Assembly: GCA_022820625.1 (NCBI GenBank)
Contig: JAJEFE010000147.1
Coordinates: 1-64,000 of the forward strand
Direction: 5' to 3'
Length of the DNA: 64,000 nt
From: Gammaproteobacteria bacterium
Lineage (GTDB): Bacteria > Pseudomonadota > Gammaproteobacteria > Steroidobacterales > Rariloculaceae
A program made the translations under genes and the position numbers. Under the pieces are notes generated by a model. It searched no databases. It was not told where the DNA came from and saw nothing but the letters and a program-made list of their open reading frames with translations. Numbering within the stretch: position 1 is the first letter of the stretch; the number at the start of each line of letters is the position of its first letter. Shown in pieces: positions 47,118-55,037 of the stretch.

Positions 47118-47456
47118 ATGAATGTGACCAGCAGGACGGAAGACGGGGTGGTAATCGTATCGGTCGAGGGGAGGGTGCACCGCGAAAGGGCCCGGCAATT
47201 CATGCTGGAGGCCAAGCTGGCAATCGGCGATCAGTGGGGAGGCCGAGTCCTGCTCGACTGTCAGAAGATGACCTATATCAGTACAGCGGGACTGCGCGAG
47301 GTCCTGTTGATCGCAAAGAAAATATCCAGGCACCAGGGACGATTCGCCATCTGTACGCTGGCTGAAGGGATCGACCGCGCATTCGAAGTCATCGGCTTCG
47401 ACCAGATTATCGACATCCACAAGTCGTCGGAAGCCGCGTTGGCATCGATCTCGTAG
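47118..47456 (+). CDS. STAS domain anti-anti-sigma factor-like protein
   Basis: The 112-residue single-domain protein has a SpoIIAA-like STAS fold. MNVTSRTEDGVVIVSVEGRV supplies the first strands, LLDCQKMTYISTAGLREVLLIAKK carries the conserved site with Ser55 in the position phosphorylated in SpoIIAA, and a C-terminal VIGFDQIIDIHKSSEAAL helix closes it. No cognate anti-sigma kinase or phosphatase is nearby. The ATG at 47118 is the best start. The gene stands alone between two 40-bp direct repeats and ends 121 bases before a convergent bactofilin gene. Confidence 0.88.
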   Translation: MNVTSRTEDGVVIVSVEGRVHRERARQFMLEAKLAIGDQWGGRVLLDCQKMTYISTAGLREVLLIAKKISRHQGRFAICTLAEGIDRAFEVIGFDQIIDIHKSSEAALASIS

Positions 47457-47501
47457 CGGCGCAACCTGGCAGCCCGTGGCAATGGCAGCGCGGCACGGGG
47501 T

Positions 47502-47541
47502 GGAAGACCGCCTCGCCGAAGACGGCTGATCAACCGGCGAT
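47502..47541. repeat. 40-bp direct repeat, right copy (flanks the STAS gene)
   Basis: This is the second copy of the unit at 46974-47013, identical except at two positions and in the same orientation. It lies between the STAS stop and the bactofilin stop. Confidence 0.85.
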
Positions 47542-47577
47542 ACGTCCCGCCCGCCCGCGTTGGCCGGAAGGTCGAAG

Positions 47578-48153
47578 TTATCCGGAGGATGCGGTTGGCG
47601 CCCGTGCGGGCGCCGGAGCGGGCGCCGGCGCCGAGGCCTTCTTGGGTTTGGGCGCTGCTGCGGGCTTGGATACGCTCATGTCGATCCGGCCCTTGAACTT
47701 CGCACCGTCCTCGATCTGGATTCGCGGCGCCACGATCGTGCCGATCACGGCGCCCGTGGCAAATATCGTCACCTTGCTCCTGGCCTCGATATCGCCCTGC
47801 ACCTTGCCGCGGATGTTAACGTTCCGGGCAAGGATGCCACCGTCCATGAAGCCCTTGGCCTCGATATTGGCGTCGTTTTCCGGCAGATCGACAGTGCCTT
47901 CAACCCGGCCGCTGATCGCCAGATCGCCCTTCCCCGTGATATCGCCGCGGATTGTGGCAGCCGCACCAATGGTTACAGTCTCTTCGGCGCGGCTGCGTCG
48001 CACAGGCTCGTCTGCGGGCTTCGCCGAGCTGCCACCGGAACCGGCGGCGGGTTTCGACGGCGCTCCACCGGTCCGGCCCATGATGCCCAGGACGGGCTTC
48101 TGCTGCTTGGCCTTGGTCTGGGCTGCTGCCTTTTTCTTGGATCCCTCAAACAT
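47578..48153 (-). CDS. Bactofilin family cytoskeletal protein
   Basis: Bactofilins polymerise without nucleotide into filaments that place cell-wall enzymes and other machinery. The 191-residue protein has a disordered Lys/Ala/Pro-rich N-terminus, a right-handed beta-helix core at about 65-155 (TIGAAATIRGDITGKGDLAISGRVEGTVDLP, NVNIRGKVQGDIEARSKVTIFATGAVIG), and an Ala/Pro-rich C-terminal tail (PAAAPKPKKASAPAPAPAPA). GGGAG is seven bases before the ATG at 48153, making it the preferred start; an earlier start at 48171 would add six residues. It lies 68 bases downstream of the PdsS-like kinase gene on the same strand. Confidence 0.9.
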   Translation of the reverse strand: MFEGSKKKAAAQTKAKQQKPVLGIMGRTGGAPSKPAAGSGGSSAKPADEPVRRSRAEETVTIGAAATIRGDITGKGDLAISGRVEGTVDLPENDANIEAKGFMDGGILARNVNIRGKVQGDIEARSKVTIFATGAVIGTIVAPRIQIEDGAKFKGRIDMSVSKPAAAPKPKKASAPAPAPAPARAPTASSG

Positions 48154-48221
48154 GTCACTCCCCGTTTGCACAAGCGCGGTATCGCCACCGCAATCGGCTC
48201 AATCGAGTACATTGTAAACCG

Positions 48222-50312
48222 TCAGGGCGTCATCGGCACATCGCAGTTCCCCGGGGGGTGGCCGGGGATTTCCTCCACCGGCATTGTGACAGCGAATACC
48301 ACGCCGCTCCCATCGGGCAGATCCTCGCCCCGAACCGTGCCGCGATGGAAGTCCGCGACCAGCGATACGATGTGCAGGCCCAGCCCCAAATGATGCCGCC
48401 CGTCGCGTTCCCGGCGAATCGAAACCAGCGAGTCGAACAACTGCGAGCGCATGGAGGACGGAAGGCGCGGACCGCGGTTGACGACGTTGATCGTGAGTTC
48501 CCGGTGCGTACCGCCGAGCGTCACCTGGATGGGCGCATCCTCCCGGCTGAAGCTCACCGCGTTGTCGATCAGCTTGTCCATCATCTGGACAATGAGTTCC
48601 CCCGATCCCAGCACGCCGGTATGGAGCGCCTCGCAACGGTATTCGATGGTGTGGCGGGGATAGACGTCACGGTAAGCGGCCGTGCAGCTCGCCAGAACGG
48701 CGTCCAGGTCGAAAATCTCCGGTTCGGTGGCGGAAACGGACTGTTCGATCAGCGTGGCTTCCGTCATGGCGCCGAGGATGCCGTCCAGCCGGGAAACACC
48801 TTCCTTCAACCTGGAAAGATAGGGCGACAGATTGGCGCCGTGGGGCTCACGCTCCAGGTTTTCAAGCGATGTGGATGCCACGGCCAGCGGCGTACGCAGC
48901 TCGTGGGCCAGTTTGGACTTGAGCGTTGTCAGGTAGGCGGTATAGTCCCGGAGCCGATTCAGCAGATCGCTGAAACTGCGGGCCAGGTCGCCGATTTCAT
49001 CTTTCGCGCGGCGTCCCGGCAGCGACGCGCGGATTTCTCCCTTGGGGCCCAACGCGGTTTCGGCGGCGCGGGAAAGCCGCCGCACGCGGAACGACAGCAC
49101 GGTGGCGTAGCTCAGGAGCCCCGCCGCAACGACGAGCATCGCCAGAAAGGTCACGCTCAGCAGGCGCACCAGGGCGGCGTTGGTCAGCGTAAGAATCGAG
49201 TCGCTTCCCTGCTCCAGGATCACCGCGCCCAGTTGCTCGTCGCCGCGAATGATGGGTGCACCGACCGCCACCACCGCGCTTTCGTCTCCGCCTCTGGCGA
49301 ACCACGCCGTCACCGAGGCGCCTTCCAGGACGGATCGGAGCGGCCCGCGGCCCAATCGGCCGGGCGGTTGTTCGAACCCGGTGAAGTCAGGGTCGTCCCG
49401 CCTGAGCATGAACCGGTAGATCTGCTCCATCAGGCTCGGATTGAAGTCGTCGAAGGTGGCCGAGAGGGGGTCGATCTCACCCTCGTCGAAGAGCACCCAA
49501 CCGGCGGGCCCGACAACGACCAGACGCCTTCCCGACTGGATGAACTGTGTTGCAGACATGGCAAGACGCGCGGGCCGGTACAAGAGCATGCCGGGATCGT
49601 CTCCGGGCCAGGAACTCTCCACGGCCACCTGGAAAGTTTCGGCTGCCGGGTCGGAACCTCCCGGGTCCACGTCAACCACTGCAATTCCGAGCCGTTCGCC
49701 GGCCCTCGCAAGTGGCAGCCTGATCTCTACCGCGAATCCGTCCCCAGATTCTCGCCAGAACGCCGGCACCCTGGCATCGCGGCGTCCCGTCGGCGTGAAC
49801 AGGGGCGCCGAGGTTTCCTGAGCGCGAAGGCTGCCGGGCGTGGTCGTGTGGAACAGGAGCCAGTCCGGTTGCTCCGATTCCGTCAGGAGCAATACCCGGT
49901 CACCATAGGGTGTTTCCCCCGGTGCGCGTTGGTACACGACATTCGGGTCCGGGTAGTGCAGAAACAGGAACAGGCTGCGCTGGTACACGCCGATCCAGAA
50001 TCGCCCGGACCCGCCCAGGGGAACGCCGGTGGTTTCCGCGCTGCTCCAGTCGTCACGATAGCCGTCGATCAGGGGCTCGGAGGTCAGCGGGTGGGCATAC
50101 ATGACCCCGCCCGGCTGCGCGGCCGACCGGGATGCATTGGTTTGCAGATCCTGCCCGGGAAGCGCTGCCGCCGTGGACTCGGCGGTCGCCAGCAGCGATT
50201 GTGCAAGCCCCGACCGCAGCGCGCCTTCGAGCTCCTGCACGTAGCGGTACCCGGCCCAGGGCAGGACCAGCGTGAGCAAGCCCAGGCCCAGGAGCTGGAG
50301 ACGCAGCGACAC
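48222..50312 (-). CDS. Sensor histidine kinase, proteobacterial dedicated sortase (PdsS) type
   Basis: This membrane kinase has 696 residues. An N-terminal helix (LLGLGLLTLVLPWAGYRYV) precedes a long periplasmic domain with a carbohydrate-binding-like segment (PLIDGYRDDWSSAET, FWIGVYQRSLFLFLHYPDP, VPAFWRESGDGFAVEIRLPLA). A second helix, HAMP, HisKA with His470 in KLAHELRTPLAVASTSLENL, and an ATPase domain (KLIDNAVSFS, GLGLHIVSLVADFHRG) follow. Length, the periplasmic domain and the paired regulator match the kinase of the dedicated sortase systems. Two bases separate it from the regulator gene. No sortase is visible nearby. Confidence 0.82.
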   Translation of the reverse strand: MSLRLQLLGLGLLTLVLPWAGYRYVQELEGALRSGLAQSLLATAESTAAALPGQDLQTNASRSAAQPGGVMYAHPLTSEPLIDGYRDDWSSAETTGVPLGGSGRFWIGVYQRSLFLFLHYPDPNVVYQRAPGETPYGDRVLLLTESEQPDWLLFHTTTPGSLRAQETSAPLFTPTGRRDARVPAFWRESGDGFAVEIRLPLARAGERLGIAVVDVDPGGSDPAAETFQVAVESSWPGDDPGMLLYRPARLAMSATQFIQSGRRLVVVGPAGWVLFDEGEIDPLSATFDDFNPSLMEQIYRFMLRRDDPDFTGFEQPPGRLGRGPLRSVLEGASVTAWFARGGDESAVVAVGAPIIRGDEQLGAVILEQGSDSILTLTNAALVRLLSVTFLAMLVVAAGLLSYATVLSFRVRRLSRAAETALGPKGEIRASLPGRRAKDEIGDLARSFSDLLNRLRDYTAYLTTLKSKLAHELRTPLAVASTSLENLEREPHGANLSPYLSRLKEGVSRLDGILGAMTEATLIEQSVSATEPEIFDLDAVLASCTAAYRDVYPRHTIEYRCEALHTGVLGSGELIVQMMDKLIDNAVSFSREDAPIQVTLGGTHRELTINVVNRGPRLPSSMRSQLFDSLVSIRRERDGRHHLGLGLHIVSLVADFHRGTVRGEDLPDGSGVVFAVTMPVEEIPGHPPGNCDVPMTP

Positions 50313-50314
50313 GT

Positions 50315-51031
50315 TCAGTCTCCCGGGTCTGGCTGGGGGCTGATCCAGCGATAACCCATGCCATAGACGGTGTCGATGGCCCTGAACTGCGGATCGGCGG
50401 CGGAAAACTTCGCGCGAATGCGCTTGATCTGAGAGGTCACGCTGCCGTCGTCAAGCACCACATTGGCAGCGGCCATGAGCTGTTCGCGCGTGCGCACATG
50501 ACCGGGATGCCTCGCCAGGGCATGCACTACCCAGAATTCGGTGAGGGTAAGGGGGACCGTAACGTAGTGCCAGGAAACGCTGACCCGATCCAGATCCATC
50601 TCCAGGGGTCCACGGCTCAAGAGCTGTGGTTCGGCTGCCGCGTTGGTCAGCGCCTCGACGCGCCTGAGCAGCGCGGCGACCCTGGCGAGCAGGTGCTCCA
50701 GGCTGATGCGTTTGGTCAGGTAGTCGTCGGCGCCGAGCCGCAATCCGGATATGGCGTCCAGTTCGCTCTCCCGGGCAGTCAGAAAAATGATCGGCAACTG
50801 CGTCGAACGGGCTCTCAGTTCGCGGCACAGTTCGAATCCCCCCTCGACCTCGCCGGACAGGTTGATGTCTATGATCACCAGGTCGGGAAGGCGGGCCTCG
50901 AAGGCGTCCAGCGCTTCCCGGCGCGAGCTGAAACCTGCGACCCGATAACCCTGTCGCTTCAGCGCCGCCATGTAGTTGTCGCGGATCGCGATCTCGTCTT
51001 CCACGACAGCGATGAGTTTGCCCGCATCCAT
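50315..51031 (-). CDS. Response regulator, proteobacterial dedicated sortase (PdsR) type
   Basis: The 238-residue OmpR-like regulator has a receiver domain (KLIAVVEDEIAIRDNY, phospho-acceptor Asp55 in LVIIDINLSGEVEGGFELCREL, LPIIFLTARESELDAISGLRLGADDYLTKRISL) and a winged helix (LTEFWVVHALARHPGHVRTREQLM, IDTVYGMGYRW). The VEGGFELCREL segment after the phosphorylation site and the EFWVVHALARHPGHV helix closely resemble the regulators of dedicated sortase systems. A GGAGA ribosome binding site precedes the ATG. It is transcribed with the kinase immediately downstream. Confidence 0.85.
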   Translation of the reverse strand: MDAGKLIAVVEDEIAIRDNYMAALKRQGYRVAGFSSRREALDAFEARLPDLVIIDINLSGEVEGGFELCRELRARSTQLPIIFLTARESELDAISGLRLGADDYLTKRISLEHLLARVAALLRRVEALTNAAAEPQLLSRGPLEMDLDRVSVSWHYVTVPLTLTEFWVVHALARHPGHVRTREQLMAAANVVLDDGSVTSQIKRIRAKFSAADPQFRAIDTVYGMGYRWISPQPDPGD

Positions 51032-51259
51032 TGAACCGTCTCCAATCGTAGCTTCATGCGCGCACCTCTGGACAGGGTAGTCCCACGCGTGTCCACTGAC
51101 GGAAACTGTACCGCATGGGGTCACGTCACTCGAAAAGGGATCACGCCCGCACCAATCCGGGCGTCATTTCACCATCCACGAATCATGAAGCGCCGCACTG
51201 TTCACCCGGCAACGGGTAACGGTCGGTAAGGAAGTGCTGCACCCCTTGCGGTGCGCGCG

Positions 51260-52111
51260 TCAGGCCGCGACGGATCCCCTGAGCTTGCGGATGGCGTTCG
51301 CCTCGATCTGGCGGATGCGCTCGGCGGAGACTTTGTATTCGGCAGCCAGTTGGTGAAGGGTAGCCTTCTTCTCCACCAGCCAGCGGCGCTGGACGATATC
51401 GCGGCTGCGGTCGTCCAGTGCGGCCAAAGCGTGTCCCAGTCGCCTGCGCGAATCGGCTTCCCAGTCGGCCTCCTCGACCACATCGGCCGGGTCGCTGTCC
51501 GGACTCGGCAGATAGGCGACCGGTGCGTACTCGTCTTCCTCCGTGGGGGAGCCGTCGTAGGAGACATCGCGGCCGGAGAGGCGCCGTTCCATCCGGGTGA
51601 CTTCGGTCGGACTGACGCCGAGGTCTTCGGCAACCGCTTGGGTCTCCTCGCTGGACAGCCAGCCGAGGCTGCTCTTGGCCTTGCGCAGGTTGAAGAACAG
51701 CTTTCGCTGGGCCTTGGTGGTGGCCACCTTGACCAGACGCCAGTTCTTCAGGACGTATTCGTGAATTTCGGCGCGGATCCAGTGCACGGCGAAGGAGACC
51801 AGCCGCACGCCCACCTTGGGATCGAAGCGCTTGACCGCCTTCATGAGGCCGACGTTGCCTTCCTGGACCAGGTCGCCGAGCGGCAGTCCGTAACCGGTAT
51901 AGCCACGGGCGATGTGCACGACGAATCTCAGATGGGAGAGGATCAGGCGCTGGGCCGCTTCCAGGTCATCGTTTTCGCGAAGCCGCGTGGCGAGATCGAA
52001 CTCCTCCTCCTTGCTGAGCACGGGAACCGCGCGGACGGCCTGGATGTAATGATCCAGGCTGCCGATGGGCGCCCCGAGCACCAACTGATTGTGGGCGATC
52101 GCCGTGGTCAC
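51260..52111 (-). CDS. rpoH: RNA polymerase sigma-32 (heat shock sigma factor)
   Basis: This sigma factor of 283 residues directs transcription of heat-shock genes. It shows region 2 ([68 protein letters not shown]), the sigma-32-specific RpoH box [12 protein letters not shown], and region 4 ([23 protein letters not shown]). Translation starts at GTG with GGGAGACG upstream. It follows ftsX on the same strand, the usual gammaproteobacterial order. A perfect CIRCE element lies 77 to 103 bases before the start, overlapping a promoter-like sequence, which suggests control by HrcA. Confidence 0.96.
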   Translation of the reverse strand: MTTAIAHNQLVLGAPIGSLDHYIQAVRAVPVLSKEEEFDLATRLRENDDLEAAQRLILSHLRFVVHIARGYTGYGLPLGDLVQEGNVGLMKAVKRFDPKVGVRLVSFAVHWIRAEIHEYVLKNWRLVKVATTKAQRKLFFNLRKAKSSLGWLSSEETQAVAEDLGVSPTEVTRMERRLSGRDVSYDGSPTEEDEYAPVAYLPSPDSDPADVVEEADWEADSRRRLGHALAALDDRSRDIVQRRWLVEKKATLHQLAAEYKVSAERIRQIEANAIRKLRGSVAA

Positions 52112-52187
52112 GATGCTTCGTCTCCCGTCATGATGACTCGCCTGTCAACGCGCAAAACCGCTTGCATGGTTGCGCGGACGCGCGATT

Positions 52188-52214
52188 TTAGCACTCCGAC
52201 GGTTAGAGTGCTAA
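52188..52214. promoter_or_regulatory. CIRCE operator (HrcA binding site) upstream of rpoH
   Basis: TTAGCACTC-N9-GAGTGCTAA is an exact match to the CIRCE consensus bound by the heat-shock repressor HrcA. It lies between ftsX and rpoH. On the rpoH strand, TTAGCA and TAAAAT spaced by 18 bases form a promoter whose boxes overlap the operator arms. A second TTGACA at 52144-52149 has no paired -10. Confidence 0.92.
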
Positions 52215-52269
52215 CACTTTGAATGGTTCCGATCAGGGCGAAATTCAACCCACACCATGCGGTAGTCGA

Positions 52270-53184
52270 TCAGCTGGGTTCGATCTCCCGCAGATGGCGG
52301 GCGACGGCAATGCCGGCGCCGGCCCAGCCGAGGAAACCGCCCACGCCCAGCAACCACGCCATATCCGCCAGGCTGAGTCCTGCCAGGCGATAGTCCGATC
52401 CGTACAATTCCATCAGCGCACGGGCGGGCGAGGCAACCAGGCCGAGTCCGAGGACGATGATCAGCGCCGCAAGGATTCCCGCGCCAACGCCGTAGCACAG
52501 CCCCAGGTACAGGAAGGGACGCCGGATATAGCCGTCGCTGCCACCTACGAGCTTGATGATTTCGATCTCTTCGCGGCGATTGCCGATCTCCAGGCGGATC
52601 GTGTTGCCGATGACCACGATCACGGCCAGACCGAGCAGCACCGTGGTCACGTCCACCACGCGGCGCGCCAATTCAAGAATCGCCCGCAGCCGTTCCAGCC
52701 ACTCCGTATCGAGCTGCACAAGGGCGGTTTCCTCCAGGGCATCCAGATCCTCGACCAGCTGATCCAGATCGGCGCTCGTGCCGGCCGGCCGCACGATGAT
52801 GGCATGGGGCAGGGGGTTCTCGGCCAGCAAATCCAGCGCTTCCCCGAACCCCGAATAGGCGCGAAACTCCACAAGCGCGTCGGAGCGGTCAAGCAGTTCG
52901 GCCCGCTCCACGTCGTTTCGCTGCCTGATCTGCAAGGCGAGATCTTCGGCCGCCGGGTCGTCCACGGCCATTTCAAGGTATACCGTGAAGTCCGCAGCCC
53001 CTTGCCAGGTACCGCTCAGCGCACGCGCATTGTCCACCATCACCCGCAGTCCGGCGGGTACGGCCAGCGCGATGGCAATGACCAGGATGGTCATTAGGCT
53101 GCCCAGCGGACGGTCCGCCACGCGGACGACGGCGCCGGTCATGTTTTCAACGTGCAGTGAAAGGTAGCGGGCGATCGTGTCCAT
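52270..53184 (-). CDS. ftsX: Cell division ABC transporter-like permease FtsX
   Basis: This membrane partner of FtsE couples cytosolic ATP hydrolysis to activation of periplasmic cell-wall hydrolases at the septum. The 304-residue protein has the FtsX layout: a first helix (SLMTILVIAIALAVPAGLRV), a large periplasmic domain at about 50-165, and three C-terminal helices (DVTTVLLGLAVIVVIGNTI, YLGLCYGVGAGILAALIIVLGL, MAWLLGVGGFLGWAGAGIAV). IRLEIGNRREEIEIIKLVGGSDGYIRRPFLY is the conserved coupling segment. It starts 10 bases after ftsE. Confidence 0.95.
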   Translation of the reverse strand: MDTIARYLSLHVENMTGAVVRVADRPLGSLMTILVIAIALAVPAGLRVMVDNARALSGTWQGAADFTVYLEMAVDDPAAEDLALQIRQRNDVERAELLDRSDALVEFRAYSGFGEALDLLAENPLPHAIIVRPAGTSADLDQLVEDLDALEETALVQLDTEWLERLRAILELARRVVDVTTVLLGLAVIVVIGNTIRLEIGNRREEIEIIKLVGGSDGYIRRPFLYLGLCYGVGAGILAALIIVLGLGLVASPARALMELYGSDYRLAGLSLADMAWLLGVGGFLGWAGAGIAVARHLREIEPS

Positions 53185-53194
53185 GCGCAGGCCT

Positions 53195-53866
53195 TCAGCC
53201 GGGTACCGCAGCCGGACCCGCCATGCTTCCGGCCTCCAGGTAGAGCCGCCGGTAGCCCATCCGGCTGATCAGCTCCAGGTCGTGGGTTGCGATGAGCACG
53301 GTGGTTCCCACATCGTTGAAGCGCCCGAACAGGCGCATGATCTCCAGCGAGAGCCCCGGATCGAGGTTGCCCGTGGGCTCATCGGCGATGACCAGTTGCG
53401 GACGGCTGGCCACCGCCCTGGCAATGCCTACGCGCTGCTGTTCTCCAGAGGAGAGGGACAGGGGGAACTGGTTCTCGTAGCGCAGCAGACCCACCTGATC
53501 CAGGGCGGCGCGCACCCGTCCCCGCAGCTCCCGGCGCCGTAACGACGAGATCATCAGGGGCAGCGCGACATTGTCGAATACGGTCCGGTCGTGCAGCAGT
53601 TTGTGATCCTGGAAGACGATGCCGATCTGCCGTCGAAACTGTGGAATCCGGCGCCGCGGGACGCGGGCCGTGTTCTGACTGGCCACCAGTACGGTACCGC
53701 GCGTGGGTCGTTCGATGAGTGCAACCAGCTTGAGAAGCGTGCTCTTGCCGGCGCCCGAGGGACCGGTGAGAAAGGCCATTTCGCCCCTTTCGAGGCGGAA
53801 GCTGACCCCGCGAAGCGCTTCCCTTCCCGCGGGATAGCGCTTTCGCACGTTCTCGAAACGGATCAT
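53195..53866 (-). CDS. ftsE: Cell division ATP-binding protein FtsE
   Basis: The 223-residue ABC ATPase works with FtsX. Walker A is FLTGPSGAGKSTLLKL, the Q-loop is IGIVFQDHKLLHDRTVFDNV, the signature is LSLSSGEQQRVGIARAVASRP, and Walker B is LVIADEPTGNLDPGLS, followed by the His switch LIATHDLEL. The opening MIRFENVRKRYPAGREALRGV is a canonical FtsE start. ftsY, normally next to ftsE in Gammaproteobacteria, is not here: the upstream neighbour is the divergent rsmD, 59 bases away. Confidence 0.96.
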   Translation of the reverse strand: MIRFENVRKRYPAGREALRGVSFRLERGEMAFLTGPSGAGKSTLLKLVALIERPTRGTVLVASQNTARVPRRRIPQFRRQIGIVFQDHKLLHDRTVFDNVALPLMISSLRRRELRGRVRAALDQVGLLRYENQFPLSLSSGEQQRVGIARAVASRPQLVIADEPTGNLDPGLSLEIMRLFGRFNDVGTTVLIATHDLELISRMGYRRLYLEAGSMAGPAAVPG

Positions 53867-53925
53867 GATCGCGGCATTATACTGGCGCGCGAGTCCGCCC
53901 CGGAGGCGGTATCAAGAGATCATCG

Positions 53926-54516
53926 ATGCAGAGCAGGAGGCGGGCAAAATCCACCGGCGTGCGCATAGTCGGTGGAAGTTGGCGGGGACGTCGGCTGACG
54001 GTTCCGGCGGGGACCGAGGTGCGTCCCACGCCCGACCGCGTGCGCGAGACGCTGTTCAACTGGCTCGCACCCTCCCTCCCGGGCGCGCAGTGCCTGGACC
54101 TGTTCGCCGGCACGGGCGTCCTCGGCCTGGAAGCACTGTCGCGTGGCGCCGCGGGGACAACGTTCGTGGAGCGCGATCCCGTTCTGGTGCGGGCGCTCGA
54201 GGAGAGCATAGGCGCCCTGGCGGCCGAGGCGCAGGTATTTCACGAAGATGCGCTGGAATTTCTGGCGTCGCGGCCGCGACGTCCCGTCGATGTCGCCTTC
54301 CTGGATCCGCCCTACGCGACTGGGCTGGCGCAAGTGCTGGAGAACCTGGTTGGCTGGCTCGCGCCCGGCCATCTGGTGTACGTGGAACGCCCGGTGGAGC
54401 GCGGCGGACGTTCCTTGGGCGATGCGGTCGCTGCTGTACCCGGCGTGCGATTGTTGAAACACGGCACGGCCGCGCGAGTGGCCTTCGGGCTGCTCCGCCG
54501 GGCAGACGCAGAGTAG
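53926..54516 (+). CDS. rsmD: 16S rRNA (guanine-966-N2) methyltransferase
   Basis: The 196-residue SAM-dependent methyltransferase modifies G966 of 16S rRNA. It shows VRIVGGSWRGRRLTVPAG, RPTPDRVRETLFNWL, the SAM motif CLDLFAGTGVLGLEALSRGA, and the catalytic DPPY in VDVAFLDPPYATGL. Length and motifs are standard. It is followed 33 bases later by coaD, a conserved pairing. Confidence 0.95.
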   Translation: MQSRRRAKSTGVRIVGGSWRGRRLTVPAGTEVRPTPDRVRETLFNWLAPSLPGAQCLDLFAGTGVLGLEALSRGAAGTTFVERDPVLVRALEESIGALAAEAQVFHEDALEFLASRPRRPVDVAFLDPPYATGLAQVLENLVGWLAPGHLVYVERPVERGGRSLGDAVAAVPGVRLLKHGTAARVAFGLLRRADAE

Positions 54517-54549
54517 AATACCCACTTTCCTGTCCGACCCCTCCGTACG

Positions 54550-55032
54550 ATGAACGTAGCGGCAATGTATCCCGGAACCTTCGACCCGGTCACTCTGGGC
54601 CACGAGGACCTTTTGCACCGCGCCGCTGTCCTGTTCGACAGCGTGGTTGTGGCCATTGCCGCCAGTCCCGGTAAATCGCCGGTATTCAGTCTGGAGGAAC
54701 GTCTGCAACTGGCTGCCGAAGCCTTTCGGGACATGCCGAGTGTGACGGTGACGGGATACGAGGGACTGACGGTCGACTTTGCCCGCAGCCATGGGCTGCG
54801 AGTGATCATCCGCGGGCTGCGGGCGGTGTCGGACTTCGAGCACGAGTTTCAGCTTGCGGCCACGAACCGCCAGTTGACCGAAGAAGTGGAAACGGTGTTC
54901 CTGACGCCCACCGAGAAATATACGTTTGTTTCCTCCAGCCTGGTGCGGGAAGTCGCACAGCTCGGAGGAGATGTATCCGCCTTTGTGCGGCCCCATGTGG
55001 TCGAGGCCCTGAATCGAAAATTCGGAGATTGA
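54550..55032 (+). CDS. coaD: Phosphopantetheine adenylyltransferase
   Basis: The 160-residue enzyme makes dephospho-CoA from 4'-phosphopantetheine and ATP, the penultimate step of CoA synthesis. It begins NVAAMYPGTFDPVTLGHEDLLHR with the (T/H)xGH-type nucleotide motif and has YEGLTVDFARS, VIIRGLRAVSDFEHEFQLA and TPTEKYTFVSSSLVREVAQLGGDVS. coaBC, an earlier step of the same pathway, is encoded at 61.3 kb. The downstream ggt start lies only six bases after its stop. Confidence 0.96.
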   Translation: MNVAAMYPGTFDPVTLGHEDLLHRAAVLFDSVVVAIAASPGKSPVFSLEERLQLAAEAFRDMPSVTVTGYEGLTVDFARSHGLRVIIRGLRAVSDFEHEFQLAATNRQLTEEVETVFLTPTEKYTFVSSSLVREVAQLGGDVSAFVRPHVVEALNRKFGD

Positions 55033-55037
55033 AGCGA

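Noticed and set aside
52144-52149. TTGACA on the rpoH strand as the main rpoH -35 box
   Set aside because: No -10 box lies at a usable spacing downstream before the ribosome binding site; the promoter overlapping CIRCE is better supported.
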